Below are positions 24,720 to 36,612 of a stretch of 64,000 nt of DNA, piece after piece. The translations under genes were made by a program, and so were the position numbers. Source of the DNA: Paraescarpia echinospica (Eukaryota > Annelida > Polychaeta > Sabellida > Siboglinidae); the NCBI GenBank assembly GCA_020002185.1, contig CM034538.1, forward strand, positions 1,406,270-1,470,269, in the 5' to 3' direction. The notes below the pieces were generated by a model. That model was not told the DNA's origin and made no database searches. It was given only the letters and a program-made list of their open reading frames with translations. Position 1 is the first letter of the stretch. The number at the start of each line of letters is the position of its first letter.

Positions 24720-26460
24720 TCACTACCCAGAGCTATAAGCTCCAGACGGCATGCGGACAAGGAAGCCTTTGGCTTATCGAGAGTCCAACAATTTTCCACC
24801 TATGTATAACCCGTCCTCGCCAGATAGCTGTCAATTTTATTTTTGAACATATTCACACTGCTAGCATTAATACAATCATCAGATAATTTATTCCAGTCAA
24901 TTATGGTCTCTGAGCGAATGAGTACTTTTTCATATCCAAACTACACTGTTCTTTGACTTAATGCTGCACTGTGCCCTCTGGTTATACTGCCTTCTTTCAG
25001 TTTGAAGAAAATATTTCTGTCAATATCCTCATAACCATTCAATATCTTAAAAACTTCTATTTAGTCTCCTAGTCTGTAGTGTTGTCAACCCACATTCTAA
25101 TAGGCATCTTTCATAACCAAGATCTTTTAGTTCAGGAATCAGCTTAGTTGCTCTTTGTTGCACTCTTTCTAGCTTATCTATGTCCTTCTTACGATATGGC
25201 CTCCATGCTTGTATACAATATTCCAAATGTGGCCTAACTATTGCTTTGTACAGTGGTACAATTAGCTGTTTCTCCTTATATATGATATTTCTCCTAATTA
25301 GCCCTAGTATTTGGTTACCCTTTGAAGCAGCAATTCCATATTGCTCTGAAACTTTCATGTCAGCACTAACTGTTACTCCTAAATCCTTTTCCTTTACTGT
25401 TTTACCTAATATGTTATCCCTCATTATGTATTCTTTGTTCACATTTCCATGTCCTATGTGGATGCATTTATACTTCCCAAAATTGAATAACATTTGCCAT
25501 TCTTTAGACCATTTGACCACTTTGGCTAGATCATTTATCTGTTCTGAACACTTTTGTATCGTCTGCAAATTTCGGTACTTTGCTTGATACATCATCATCC
25601 AAATCATTTATATCAAGAATAATATATGTCCCAACACTGACCCCTGTGGCACTCCACTCAAAACTGGTTTCCAGTTTGAAATCTCCCCCTCTACTATTAC
25701 TCTCTGTCTTCTGTCTGCCAACCGTGTTTGTATCCAACTGATCACAACATCCCCTGTACCATGGCCTTTAGTTTAAGTAACAATCTTTGATGTGGCACTT
25801 TATCAAATGCTTTCTGAAAATCTAAGTAGACAACATCCACTGGTGACCCATCATCTACCCACTTTGTAATTTCTTCTAAAAAACATATGAAATTGGTTAG
25901 ACAAGACCTAGCTTTTAGGTTTTTTAGATTTTGACTTTTGAGATTAATTTATTAATTTGTATTTTACAAGGAATTCCACCATGTGGTCTCTAATAAGCAT
26001 TTCTAATAATTTGCATAGAACTGATGTTAAACTCACTGGTCTTTTTTAAATAATGGTGTAGTTTGCTTCTTTCCATTCTAGTGGAACGATTCCCTCTTTA
26101 AGTGACAAGTTAAAGAATATAGCAAGTGGTGTACTGATTTGGTCTACAATTTCCTTAAGCAGTTTTGGTGGTATCCCGTCAACTCCAGGTGATTTGTTTT
26201 CTTTCATCATCTTAATTTTCTTTGATATCATTTCAGGAGTAACAAACAACTGACCTAATTGATTTGATTCATCCCTCAAATTTAGTAACTGGTAATGGCA
26301 GTGAACTTATATCTTCTGTGGTAAACACTGAGCTGAAATACTCGTTCAGGGTCTCTGCCATTTGAAACCCATCAGATATTACGTTTCATGCGCTGTTTTC
26401 TAGTGGTCCCACCTTATCTCTAACCTTCTGGTTACTCCTGACTGATGTAACATTTTAATT
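24720..26460 (-). mobile_element. Older CR1 LINE copy, antisense, 5'-truncated
   Basis: Minus-strand pieces match the CR1 proteins elsewhere in the window at lower identity: MKENKSPGVDGIPPKLLKEI (26200-26150), PLEWKEANY (26090), ILDINDLDDDVSSKVPKFADDTKVF (25640-25540). The run 25540-25060 contains GIAASKGNQILGLIRRNI and LEYCIQAWRPYRKKD. Several frameshifts. The 3' end at 24720-24780 contains the family sequence AAGGAAGCCTTTGGCTTATC. The duplicated block includes at least its first 94 bases. Confidence 0.85.
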
Positions 26461-28852
26461 AGAACTGTAGCCTGAGCAATGTTTTAGTTATAATGAATTG
26501 TAAAATTGAAATTTTGTAATTGCACCCAACCCCGGACAGTAAACACATGTGTGTGTTATTTCCGTAGGTATGGAGCGTTCTTGTAAGGTTGGTCCGCGGA
26601 CCTGGCCCTTTTTCCACCTACGCATTTGAATGCGTTTTGCCGAGGCAGCCACTGCCTGACCTAGACAACACACTTGACACGTGAGTACAAATCACAGCCT
26701 TCTATGTCATCATATTGTCAGGCAAAGAAAAGTTGTATGTAGCCGAAATGTTGATTAAATTGGTACTGTTTTACTCTGGTGGAGAACTTTCTTTGCAGCA
26801 CTTGTAATAGTTCACATTCTAGGTACATTTGATACCAGTGCAAATTAAAACATTTAGAATTTTGTTTGGGGAAATGAATAGTTTGGTTTTACAATGCAAT
26901 TTGTAAGTTATTTTGTAAAAGCTGTGCAATACGGTGCATAATAAATTACACTCTTAAAAATTATAAATTTTACTTAATATAAATGTTGGAATATAACTTT
27001 TATAAATGACGTGGTTTTGTATGTTAATCTGGCGTCTGTCATATGTGGACTTACAACTCGTTAGAGTCATATGACTACATCACATGACTACATTTTGTGA
27101 CGATAACCGGCTGGTGTATTATCTGACGCCCAATTTGTTGTCAGAGCATTAAGTTCGTATTTGTATATAATCCTATTACACTTGAGTAGCCATACTGAAT
27201 AAACTATGGGCTTGCAATCTGAACTTTGCCTTGGTTACGCCTGTCTGCATTGATTAAGACTGCATCTATTGCCATTGTGTGTAGAATTGGTGAAAGAACA
27301 CAGTTAATGTGTTATATTTTTAAAAGAATGCCTCATGAAATTCGTAGTTATTGTTACATTTGTCCAGAACTGTACAGGTTCTGCTGGGAAGAAAGCACTG
27401 ATATCAATTAAGATGTTTCATATATATCCATTTTTTGCCCAATCATTTTCCAACTGCAATGTTTAAAATGAGGTTAAATGTGTTTGTTTTTATTGTTAAA
27501 TCGTATAAATACAGTATCATTTACTATAAACAAGATTGTCCAACATTTTTGTTGTAACATTAAAAAATTGGATCTAACATACTGGGACATGGAGAATCTA
27601 AGAGCAAGCTGTAGTGTGATGCAGGGTGAAGAGGTCAAGTGTTCCTTGTGCAATGTCTGTCCATATGGAGACACTAAGTTGCACCAACAGTGCTCAAGGG
27701 CACCACTTCACTAACATTCAAATGAGCTCATCAACTCAATGTTGTAATTTAAAATTGATGTTGCTCCTTTACAGTGGTCTAGCACATACTGAAAACTATC
27801 AACACCAGGGTGCACCACCGGGACACTTTTGTTGGTGTGTCATCAAATAAGTGTCCTCTGTCATACAGCGGCAGCTTTTTGTACTTTGAAAAAGCTCCTT
27901 TTTAAAGTAAACTGATCAATGGATCTGGTAAATGATGGATTTTCACACGAGCTCCTTTTCTTTGTGAAACAGTCCCCTGGGGCTGGTTTCGTGAAGTCTT
28001 ACTTTCGATTAGTGTCATGTGTTTTTGTAAACTCCTGGTTGCTTATTTTTTTTAAACTTAATTTACTTAGATAAACATTCTTAGCCACTACGTGAAAGTG
28101 GCAACTCCGGCCCCTGGAGTCACTGAACAAGTCCTCAGATTCATTCTAGGACCCTTCCCTTCTAAGAAAAGATAAATTCTATTATTGTAATGTGAGATGG
28201 CAGTCTATTTTGGTAGTGGCCACAGACTAAACAGTTTTAGATGGACCAACATGGCCCATCTAAAACTGTTTCTGTAGTCTGTAAACAGTTATTCAAATAA
28301 CAGTTATTCAAATAACAGTTATGTATATTTAAAGTTTTATTAAATGTGCTTTACCAGATGCTTCTTTAAGTAGGTATGATCTTGTATTACTAATTACTAA
28401 TTTACTAATTGGAAGTATTTGTATTAAACTAAAAAATAATTGGATGAAAATTATCTATTTTATGATTATTACTTCATCAGCTATAAGAGTGTCATATAAG
28501 AAGATTTCTAAAATAGACATTTGTATAATTAATTCTTACTATTATCTAATTATGTAATCATCTTTGAAATAGACATAACACTATCCAATGTGTACATGTA
28601 TTCTATAATTGATGATATCTATACTTGGAAAACGACACTGTAAGATATGTGTTTATCATAGAACAACAACTAATATTTTAGATTAATGATGCCTTAAATT
28701 TATTTTAACAGTACAGAATAAAACTCTAAATTGTAGGATAATGAGAATGATTACCTGAATGGAGGCTATCTAATTTGCAGTGTCATCAATAGTAGGAGTG
28801 TTATATTTAGACATTGACAATTAACCTAAAACTCTTGTAACTGACATTGTAG
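26461..28852. other. Stretch where an upstream CPT1 exon is expected but none was found
   Basis: CPT1 proteins have a conserved LPxLPVPxL segment between the membrane helices and the part encoded at 28853. I looked for it on the plus strand here and found no exon with proper splice sites. A GC-richer island at 26560-26670 has no recognisable product. Confidence 0.4.
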
Positions 28853-28969
28853 ATGGCTTGGGGTAGCCCGTCAGCTACTCAACAAAGACGAGTTTGAACT
28901 GACAGAGGAGGTTGTGGAAGATTTCCGCCACAAAGAAGGGCCCAGGCTTCAAGCATTCCTGAGAGACAG
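28853..28969 (+). CDS. CPT1: CPT1-like carnitine acyltransferase, exon A
   Basis: CPT1 moves long-chain acyl groups from CoA to carnitine at the mitochondrial surface, committing fatty acids to oxidation. This exon (acceptor TTGTAG, donor GACAG then GTAATT) reads WLGVARQLLNKDEFELTEEV and then DFRHKEGPRLQAFLRDR. That corresponds to the N-terminal helical part of the catalytic domain just before the NYVSDWW motif, and GPRLQAFL matches the CPT1-type APRLQKYL. It starts one base into a codon, so an upstream exon ending in phase 2 must exist. Its own intron carries a 24-bp minisatellite. Confidence 0.8.
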
Positions 28970-29409
28970 GTAATTAAGCACCTCTGTGGTGCTCTCCTTT
29001 TCCTGTTTCACTCCACTCATTGTCTGGTGGTATTGTGTTTCTGCCAACAACCAATCCTTGACAAAGAGCCAATACAATCGAGTCAATTTTCATGGTTTTG
29101 AAGTTAGGCCATTCATCTGGATTCTCAGCTGAGTGATGTCAGCAGCTTGTGAAAACACAGACGTCCAATTAGACTATAATGACTCTGGTGAATGCAGCTA
29201 AACTGACAGAACTCCTGATGGCATCAAAGTGTCATCTCCACCAGTCCTGGGTGCACATCAAAATGGGCTTCTATTGTTTTCTCTCTTCCACAGTGCAGTG
29301 TAATTATGGCTATATTGTAATTAACGAATAAAGACCAATTTTATTAAGCAAATAGTAAACTGTGAAAACTGCCCTCCTGAAATATCTGTGAGTGTTTAGG
29401 AGGTAACAA
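28970..29409 (+). other. Intron A, proximal part
   Basis: No feature beyond intron sequence was seen before the minisatellite. Confidence 0.5.
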
Positions 29410-30282
29410 CAACCAGTAGGGGTCTTGCACTATCAACCAGTAGGGGTCTTGCACTATCAACCAGTAGGGGTCTTGCACTATCAACCAGTAGGGGTCTTGC
29501 ACTATCAACCTGTAGGGGTCTTGCACTATCAACCAGTAGGGGTCTTGCACTATCAACCAGTAGGGGTCTTGCACTATCAACCAGTTGGGGTCTTTCACTA
29601 TCAACCAGTAGGGATCTTGTACTATCAACCTGTAGGGGTCTTGCACTATCAACCTGTAGGAGTCTTGTACTATCAACTTGTAGAGGTCTTGCACTATCAA
29701 CGAGTAGGGGTCTTGCACTATCAACCAGTAGGGATCTTGTACTATCAACCGGTAGGGGTCTTGCACTATCATCCAGTAGGGGTCTTGCACTATCAACCTG
29801 TAGGAGTCTTGCACTATCATCCTGTAGGGGTCTTGCACTATCAACCTGTAGGAGTCTTGCACTATCAACCAGTAGGAGTCTTGCACTATCAACGAGTAGG
29901 GGTCTTGCACTATCAACCTGTAGGAGTCTTGCACTATCATCCAGTAGGGGTCTTGCACTATCATCCAGTAGGGGTCTTGCACTATCTACCTGTAGGAGTC
30001 TTGCACTATCATCCAGTAGGGGTCTTGCACTATCAACCTGTAGGGGTCTTGCGCTATCAACGAGTAGGGGTCTTGCACTATCAACCTGTAGGAGTCTTGC
30101 ACTATCATCCAGTAGGGGTTTGCACTATCATCCAGTAGGGGTTTGCACTATCAACCAGTAGGAGTCTTGCACTATCAACCAGTAGGGGTCTTGCACTATC
30201 AACCAGTAGGGGTCTTGCACTATCAACCAGTAGGGGTCTTGCACTATCAACCAGTAGGGGTCTTGCACTATCAACCATCAGA
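29410..30282. repeat. 24-bp minisatellite in CPT1-like intron
   Basis: About 36 units of 24 bp, consensus starting TATCAACCAGTAGGGGTCTT, with point variants (CCTGTAGG, CGAGTAGG, ATCCAGT) and two units shortened by 2 bp at 30118 and 30143. Because 24 is a multiple of three, both strands stay open (repeats of HYQPVGVL or QDPYWLIV). These are not proteins. Confidence 0.95.
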
Positions 30283-31443
30283 ATAAGAATAATGATTTAG
30301 TAGTGTTAACATAAATTCGGATGTTTCTTCAACTATGAAAGTTAAAACTTGGTACCTCTTAAATAGAACGTGTAATGTTAGAAGTATTCATTTGCACAAT
30401 TATTATATTTACATTACATGTTATGTAATGTTTATGTTGTTTTGGTATTATTCAGTAACTCAGTTAGTGTTATTAAATGATGAAGAAATTACCATTTGAC
30501 TATCCAAATATAAAAAGGTCAGGATTTCCATTACTTAGGAAATGTAAAAATATACTTCTCTCATGTAGTATAACAGTCATATCATGCATTTTATTAGACA
30601 TGAATGGAATATTTATGTCAGTTTGTGATATAATAACAAATTACACCTCTGTTGATGAACGATCACTTTCCATAGATTAGAAGCTGCATTGATTTGATTT
30701 GACTGCTGCTGACATTTACAAGCTCCGCCTCTTGGGTCATGACCTTTACAGAAATAGCTGACCTACTCACACTAATAATGGTGTATGTACCTAGATGTGT
30801 TTACACCGAACTGACAAGTCTGACATCATCAACACCTTTAAATATGGATTTCAGTAGACCCATAAAATATGTCTTGATGAACTATCATGCAGTATTTTAA
30901 GGTTTCAATTATAAGTTAAACAGTGGGCACAAAAATATTTACATAATGGTAATTTTTGTTAACAATAATTGACAGCATTAAATGGTTGTATTAAAAAAAT
31001 TATTTGAACCTAGGAGTGAATATTTTGGAATCTTTTGTTTTGGATGGTTGGCAGCCATCTCAGACACCATCTGTATTCCTATTGGAATCTATGTATTAAT
31101 ACACTAACTGGATCACTGTAAACAGGCTGATTGTAAGTGTATCTTCTCCAAGGTGCCAAGGTCCACTTGCCTCTTTGCTAATTTGCTTTGCAGTGATAGT
31201 TATTTAGACAAAATTGTATTTATTTAACATGTTTGCGATATGCTATACTTTTCCAGAGAGCCTTACCTTCCTGAGAAAAGTGAATTGTGATCAGCTGTCC
31301 AGATGATGCCAGTTTACATAAGTTTAAAACCCAAATACTGTAATTTTAATGGTGATGACTGCCACCCTTGAGCTGTTGCTCCCTGGCTGGGTGTAAGCTA
31401 TTCAATGTAAATTATGTGTGTACATTTTTATGAATTCTTTCAG
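30283..31443 (+). other. Intron A, distal part
   Basis: AT-rich intron without recognised features. It ends at the acceptor TTCTTTCAG (31435-31443). Confidence 0.5.
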
Positions 31444-31520
31444 AGCTGCGAAGAATGTCAACTGGCTGTCTGATTACTGGCTTGCTGCAGCGTATCTGTC
31501 TAACAGAGGCCCAATAGCAG
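31444..31520 (+). CDS. CPT1: CPT1-like carnitine acyltransferase, exon B
   Basis: Reads AAKNVNWLSDYWLAAAYLSN then RGPIA. It is the counterpart of the [22 protein letters not shown] segment of CPT1. The exon starts after TTTCAG and ends GCAG then GTGTGT. Phase fits exons A and C exactly. The donor is followed within 4 bases by a 30-bp minisatellite, which leaves almost no unique intron sequence behind the splice site. Confidence 0.85.
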
Positions 31521-31524
31521 GTGT

Positions 31525-32037
31525 GTACATATGTCTCATGTATGTAGTAACTGAGTACATATGTCTCATGTATGTAGTAACTGAGTACATATGTCTCATG
31601 TATGTAGTAACTGAGTACATATGTCTCATGTATGTAGTAACTGAGTACATATGTCTCATGTATGTAGTAACTGAGTACATATGTCTCATGTATGTAGTAA
31701 CTGAGTACATATGTCTCATGTATGTAGTAACTGAGTACATATGTCTCATGTATGTAGTAACTGAGTACATATGTCTCATGTATGTAGTAACTGAGTACAT
31801 ATGTCTCATGTATGTAGTAACTGAGTACATATGTCTCATGTATGTAGTAACTGAGTACATATGTCTCATGTATGTAGTAACTGAGTACATATGTCTCATG
31901 TATGTAGTAACTGAGTACATATGTCTCATGTATGTAGTAACTGAGTACATATGTCTCATGTATGTAGTAACTGAGTACATATGTCTCATGTATGTAGTAA
32001 CTGAGTACATATGTCTCATGTATGTAGTAACTGAGTA
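31525..32037. repeat. 30-bp minisatellite abutting a splice donor
   Basis: Seventeen units of 30 bp, apparently identical to each other, built from TACATATGTCTCATGTATGT plus AGTAACTGAG. They begin 4 bases after the donor of exon B. The unit shares the 14-mer GTAACTGAGTACAT with the SINE remnant that follows (32179-32192). Open frames here (VVTEYICLMY repeats) are artefacts of a unit length divisible by three. Confidence 0.97.
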
Positions 32038-32400
32038 CTTAGGGCACAGCAGCATAATGGTTAGGACAGGCTCCAACTTAGACTTTAGAGAAACTCTCGC
32101 TCCAATCATCTTGCTGTTCTTTCGAAGCATCCTTGGGTAATTTGGTTAAATCTGTATTGTCTTGGTTCACTCAACTCTGTAACTGAGTACATGGCTATAA
32201 GCAGTGGTGGATATACATGAATAAATAGTTTTTCGCTCCCTAGTAATTGCAGAATGGCTGAATGCTTCCCACAGAAGTTGAGATAGCATTTGAATGAAAA
32301 TATTTGCCAGTGGATAACGTGTAACATGCTTTAAGTTGTCTTAATGATATAATGTACTGTTTTGTGTAAGAACGTAAGTTTATATAAAAGCAGTTAAACT
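32038..32400 (+). mobile_element. Degraded tRNA-derived SINE
   Basis: Shares its body with the better copy at 36613-36930: GGCTATAAGCAGTGGTGGATAT-like (32194-32216) and GGCTGAATGCTTCCCA (32257-32272). The tRNA-like head (32041-32090, GCACAGCAGCATAATGGTTA) is decayed. Confidence 0.65.
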
Positions 32401-32642
32401 GTTATAAAGTCTGCCTGACTGTACACTATTGCCTACATTCAAAACCTGTACTCGAAAACCAACATTCAGACAATTGTTAGTTTACCACAGAGTGGCATAA
32501 CTCTTGCCTACATGTAAGTCACAATTATATTGATCAATGAATTCTTTTATAATAATTATTGATCAATGTTGTATTTTAAGTGCCCCGAATGTTTCCCAGA
32601 TATAATGGTGCCATGTAATAAAGGTTACTGTTGTGTTTTCAG

Positions 32643-32730
32643 TGAAGTCGAACTACTACCAGAGCAGTCGGGTGAATGGCATCAATGACCAGCTCGTCCG
32701 GGGGGCGAGCATGCTTCGCCAACTCATCCA
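32643..32730 (+). CDS. CPT1: CPT1-like carnitine acyltransferase, exon C
   Basis: Reads KSNYYQSSRVNGINDQLVRG then ASMLRQLI. The SNYY word is the CPT1 signature NSNYY that follows the first catalytic-domain strand. Acceptor TTTTCAG, donor ATCCA then GTGAGT, with phase matching B and D. A 10-bp minisatellite begins right after the donor. In CPT1 this region helps form the acyl-chain and substrate tunnel. I infer the same role only from alignment. Confidence 0.85.
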
Positions 32731-32738
32731 GTGAGTAT

Positions 32739-33600
32739 AGAGGGGTACAGTGGAGTACAGAGGGGTACAGTGGGGTACAGAGGGGTAAAGTGGAGTACAA
32801 AGGGGTACACAGGGGTACAGCATTGTACAGTGGGGTACATTGGAGTACAGCAGGGTACAGAGAGATACAGAGAGATACAATGGAGTACAGTAGGGTATAG
32901 TGGGATACAGTGGGATACAGCAGGGAGCATTGGAGTACAGTGGGGTAAAGCAGAGTACAGTGGGGTACAGCAGGGTGTATTGGAGTTCAGTGGGGTACAG
33001 CGGGGTACAGCGGGGTGCACTGCAGTACAGTGGGGTACAGCGGGGTACAGCAGGGTGCATTGGAGTATAGTGGGGTACAGAGGGGCACAGCAGGGTATAG
33101 AGGGTACAGTTGCACGATACAGTGGGGTAAAGGGGCAGGGTACAGTGGGGTGTAGGGGGTACAGTCGGATACAGAGGGGTACTGCATGGTACAGTGGGGT
33201 ACAGCAGGGTATACAGGGTACAATTGCAGGATACAGTGGGGTAAAGGGGCAGGGTACAGTGGGGTGTAGGGGGGTACAGTGGGGTACAGTCGGATACAGA
33301 GAGGTACTGCGGGATACAGTGGAGTACAGTGGGGTGCAGTAGAGTACAGTGGAGTACAGTGGGGTACAGCAGTGTGCAGTGCAGTACCGTGGGGTACAGT
33401 GGAGTACAGCGGAGTACAGCGGGTACAGCAGGGTGCATTGGAGTACAGTGGAGTACAGTGGGGTACAGCTAGGTACAGCTGGGTATAGAAGGTACAGTGG
33501 GGTTCAGAGGGGTACAGTGGGAAAAGTGGAGTAAAATGGGGTATAGTAGGGTACAGTGGAGTACAGCGTGGTACAATGGAGTACAGAGGGCTACAGTCCA
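32739..33600. repeat. 10-bp minisatellite abutting a splice donor
   Basis: About 85 units of a degenerate decamer TGGGGTACAG (variants TGGAGTACAG, CAGGGTACAG, AGGGGTACAG) begin directly behind GTGAGTATAG of the exon C donor. All six frames stay open for long runs (CTPLYPTVPH, GVQRGTVGYS). These are repeat translations. Confidence 0.95.
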
Positions 33601-33780
33601 TAAGTGGCGTAAAATTCACACAATTTAAATATAAAAAGCTTGTTTAAAAAGAAGCATCTTAAGCTGCTCCTTGAAGCTATTATGGCAGTGCATAATGTCT
33701 GTGCTATAATTGATTTTATTCGGTGTACAATAATGGACAATTCATGAATAGAATCATTGTGTTCCTTGTGTTTGTTTCAG

Positions 33781-33861
33781 GTTCTATGAGCTGCTGAGCA
33801 ACGAGAGTTTGCCAGCCATCCTCATGCAGAATCTGGTGCCGCTCTGTATGAATGGCTTCAA
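33781..33861 (+). CDS. CPT1: CPT1-like carnitine acyltransferase, exon D
   Basis: Reads FYELLSNESLPAILMQNLVP then LCMNGF. PLCMNGFKYVFN (completed by exon E) corresponds to the conserved IPLCSAQWERMFNT motif of CPT1. Acceptor TGTTTCAG, donor TTCAA then GTAAGG. 81 bases, phase 1 in and phase 2 out, consistent with neighbours. Confidence 0.85.
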
Positions 33862-34820
33862 GTAAGGCTCTTGTTTTTGTTTTTTGCCCCACTCTGAACT
33901 TTGCACACTCTATCAAGACTGCAGGGTGCTAGTGCAACTGCTGCCTGTCAATGTCTAGGCCATGTGATTAATTGCCGCAGTGCCAACTGACAGTTGAGAT
34001 TAGGGTCATTGGCTGGGCTGCTGAATACAGTATGATGTAGTTCTCTGCCGTTTTTTATAACAGGCGAAAAGTAGGTTATTTTGCTGTAAGAAATACCTTG
34101 TAGGATAAAAAGTTCAGACGTTGGCTAGGAGCCAGTGTTATGGATGGCTGTCTGGTGGAATGTAGAGGCGTTATATATGATTGAGTTCACTGCCATTTTT
34201 CACTGTCAATGTAGTAAATCTCGAACCTTTTTCTGCCAGAATCGCCATTTTCATGATCAAATAAGTAACCAACAAAACATCTGCAATTTTGTGCAAATTA
34301 TGCCAAATTTAGAAACACTGCCATTATTTATTGAACATATCTGGTATATATTTTTAAAATTATAATTCTTGCAAATCTATATTCAACACATATTCTGTTG
34401 CTCAGTGACCAGAACGTTTTCTAAATGTGATGTTTTTATTTATTTAAAATTATTTCTTGACTGTGAGGAAAAAACTTGGTTTATGGCAGTAACTACTGAC
34501 CTATATTTCAAACTGTTAGTGATTTTACAAGTTGTCTGGTCAAAGAAAAGTATACTAAATGTCTGAATGTGTCATTCAGAACCCTGTTTGGATACACAAT
34601 TACTCCCAGAGATATCTTTTTCCAAATGCAGAAATTTTAGAAATAATATTTTTGAGAAACTGGCCATCAAAGATTGCATGATGGATTTGATTGGCACGTC
34701 TTGAGAGTGGCCAGTCTGACAGACATGTCTTTTTGAACACATTGCCAGTCACACATGACCAGGATTGGGAGTTGATGTAGGCAGGGAAGAAGTCCTAACT
34801 GTGTCCCTTGTGTGCTGCAG
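33862..34820 (+). other. Intron D
   Basis: No recognisable feature. The open frame 34135-34365 lacks support. Confidence 0.5.
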
Positions 34821-34907
34821 GTATGTGTTCAACTCTGTGAGACTGCCAGGAGAATACATGGACACACCCGCTGTCTTCCCGGGCCATGCCTATGTTGTTG
34901 TCATCAG
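34821..34907 (+). CDS. CPT1: CPT1-like carnitine acyltransferase, exon E
   Basis: Reads YVFNSVRLPGEYMDTPAVFP then GHAYVVVI. This matches the FNTSRIPGEETD...HIVVYH segment of the family (carnitine acyltransferases share the RxPGxxxD motif). Acceptor TGCTGCAG, donor ATCAG then GTACGT. Phase is consistent. Confidence 0.9.
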
Positions 34908-36495
34908 GTACGTGAAGACATTTATAGTGGAAACTATTCCTGCAGGAACGTTTCATGGAAACATTGCCAATTTTGTCTGCGTGTCATACTCCGTACACGT
35001 TTATCAGATACACACAGCGGAACTTTGTGATTTCGCAAGTATCTGCCAGTACGTGTTAGACAGGCGATGTTATTTCACATGTGCAGCCTTTGTCCAGCCA
35101 GATGTGCACATATACTGCTAGTGAGAGTAATTAACTGAATAAATACTAATATTTGATTAGATCGCTGCAATTGTTCTGATGCAGTCATTTTGTGCAGCCG
35201 TGTTTTTTTCCACAGCTATTCATTGTAAATGTGTGAACTTATTGCCGGTACATCAAGTGTGTTGTGTGTACATGTGTTGGTTAAAACTAGAGGGTAACAT
35301 AGTTTCAAATTGCATTGGCCATACAGTATTATTTAGTATGTGATGTTTATACGCAACACTGATTATTTTATTTTACCTGCAAGTAACAGCTTTACAAATT
35401 AAGTTTCATTTTCTAAGCAAAGTATACATTGTCTAGTTTAAGTGTCAGATCATTTATAAAGCCAAACAAATATAAATATATTTTCCTTCCAATTTAGTAG
35501 TGTTGTTCATATTTGTTACAGAACAGGCACGTTTATAGTTAGATGCATTGTTTGTTAATAATTAATAAAATAAACAACTTTAAAATTTATCAATATCTGT
35601 CCTTCAAATACGTAGATTGACATTTGTGTATGTGTGGAACACGTTATATCCCTAGAAGTCTAATTCAGAGAATTGACTTGCAGTGGGCGCATGCACTTTC
35701 CTCCGACCTTTGGACTGGAATCCCCAATTGTCATCCTCTGAATCATATAGATTAGCTCTATGCTTATGAGTTCAGTTTGGGGTCAACAAGATACTCGACT
35801 ATTTGTGAAATGACCTCTGAAGCCTCAATTAGGCAGTCAATATTTGCATCTCACATGACCACATTTGCTAATTATGTCAATGTAGTCTTCAGTCTTTTGA
35901 TTACCTTTATACATAATATTATGTTTATTTGATTAGATAGGTTATTGAATTTATTGATAAACATGATGCCACAAACAATACTATGTTAAACAACCACTGG
36001 ATGGACTGGTTAATAATAATGTATACTTTCTTACATCTTATGAAACATTGTGAAAGGTCAAATATTTATGCTTATTTAAGTGCGTGTGTGTGCGTGTGTG
36101 TTCGTGTTTGTATCATCACATTCATGGTTTGTTGACATGTCTGTTGTGTACGTAAGGGCTGTGCAGTACATGCACTCTGGTGTTGACAATAAATTGAACT
36201 CGGTATCTGTCTTCCACATGGTCTGCTCTAATAACATCTTTCATGGTTGACAAAGTTGACAAGAAAGTCACAAAGGTCTGAAGGTTGTGAGATAAAGCTG
36301 AATTATATGGCGTCTAAAACCTCCAAGTTTCTTGGTAGGTAAATTATTTGTAATGACAAAAATATAACTTTGTGTTATCTGCTGAAAGCTTGGCAACATT
36401 ACATGTAGAATGTACGCCCCATCATAGCGTACTAGTCTTCAACCTTGTTTCTGAAAACACGTTTACTAACATTGATGCTGTTTGTGTACATCCAG
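34908..36495 (+). other. Intron E
   Basis: AT-rich, without recognised repeats except a short GTGTGTGC run near 36082-36104. The open frame right after exon E (to 35121) is read-through of the intron. Confidence 0.5.
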
Positions 36496-36611
36496 GAAGG
36501 GTCACTACTTCAAGCTAGACATCTATGCAACTTTGACCACCGGTCAGAAGTCTCTGCTGACCGCCGGAGAACTGAAGCAACACCTGCAGAAGATCTGTGA
36601 CCTAGCTGACG
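36496..36611 (+). CDS. CPT1: CPT1-like carnitine acyltransferase, exon F
   Basis: Reads KGHYFKLDIYATLTTGQKSL then LTAGELKQHLQKICDLAD. It matches the GRYFKVWLY...LTP.ELE.Q.Q.IL segment that precedes the LAALT motif. Acceptor CATCCAG, donor GACG then GTAAGG. 116 bases fit exactly between E and G. A SINE starts directly behind the donor. Confidence 0.9.
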
Positions 36612-36612
36612 G

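Larger units (their letters stand above)
15097..24813. repeat. Long duplicated block, copy 1
   Basis: From GGCCTACCGCAT at 15097 onward every base lines up with 54281 onward, with shift 39184 rising to 39187 through a few small indels. I count only a few dozen differences over about 9.7 kb, roughly 99.5% identity by eye. Upstream flanks are unrelated: an RTE (ATG)n tail here, regulatory-looking repeats at 54280. Copy 2 still matches at the end of the window, so the right limit is not visible. Confidence 0.95.

Noticed and set aside
26488..26673. Short minus-strand frame over a GC-rich island
   Set aside because: No domain or splice partner seen. It may be an unknown repeat but cannot be supported as a gene.
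28081..28140. Candidate missing exon with VATPAPGVTEQVLRF, resembling the LPVPxL segment
   Set aside because: Only a loose likeness, no proper donor (GTCCTC), and phase would not fit exon A.
29425..30138. Long open frames on both strands (HYQPVGVL / QDPYWLIV repeats)
   Set aside because: The unit is 24 bp, a multiple of three, so frames stay open automatically. The array lies inside an intron and stays open on both strands.
32656..33619. Six overlapping Cys-Thr-Pro or Gly-Val-Gln rich open frames
   Set aside because: Translations of the 10-bp GGGGTACAGT minisatellite. Several frames are open at once.
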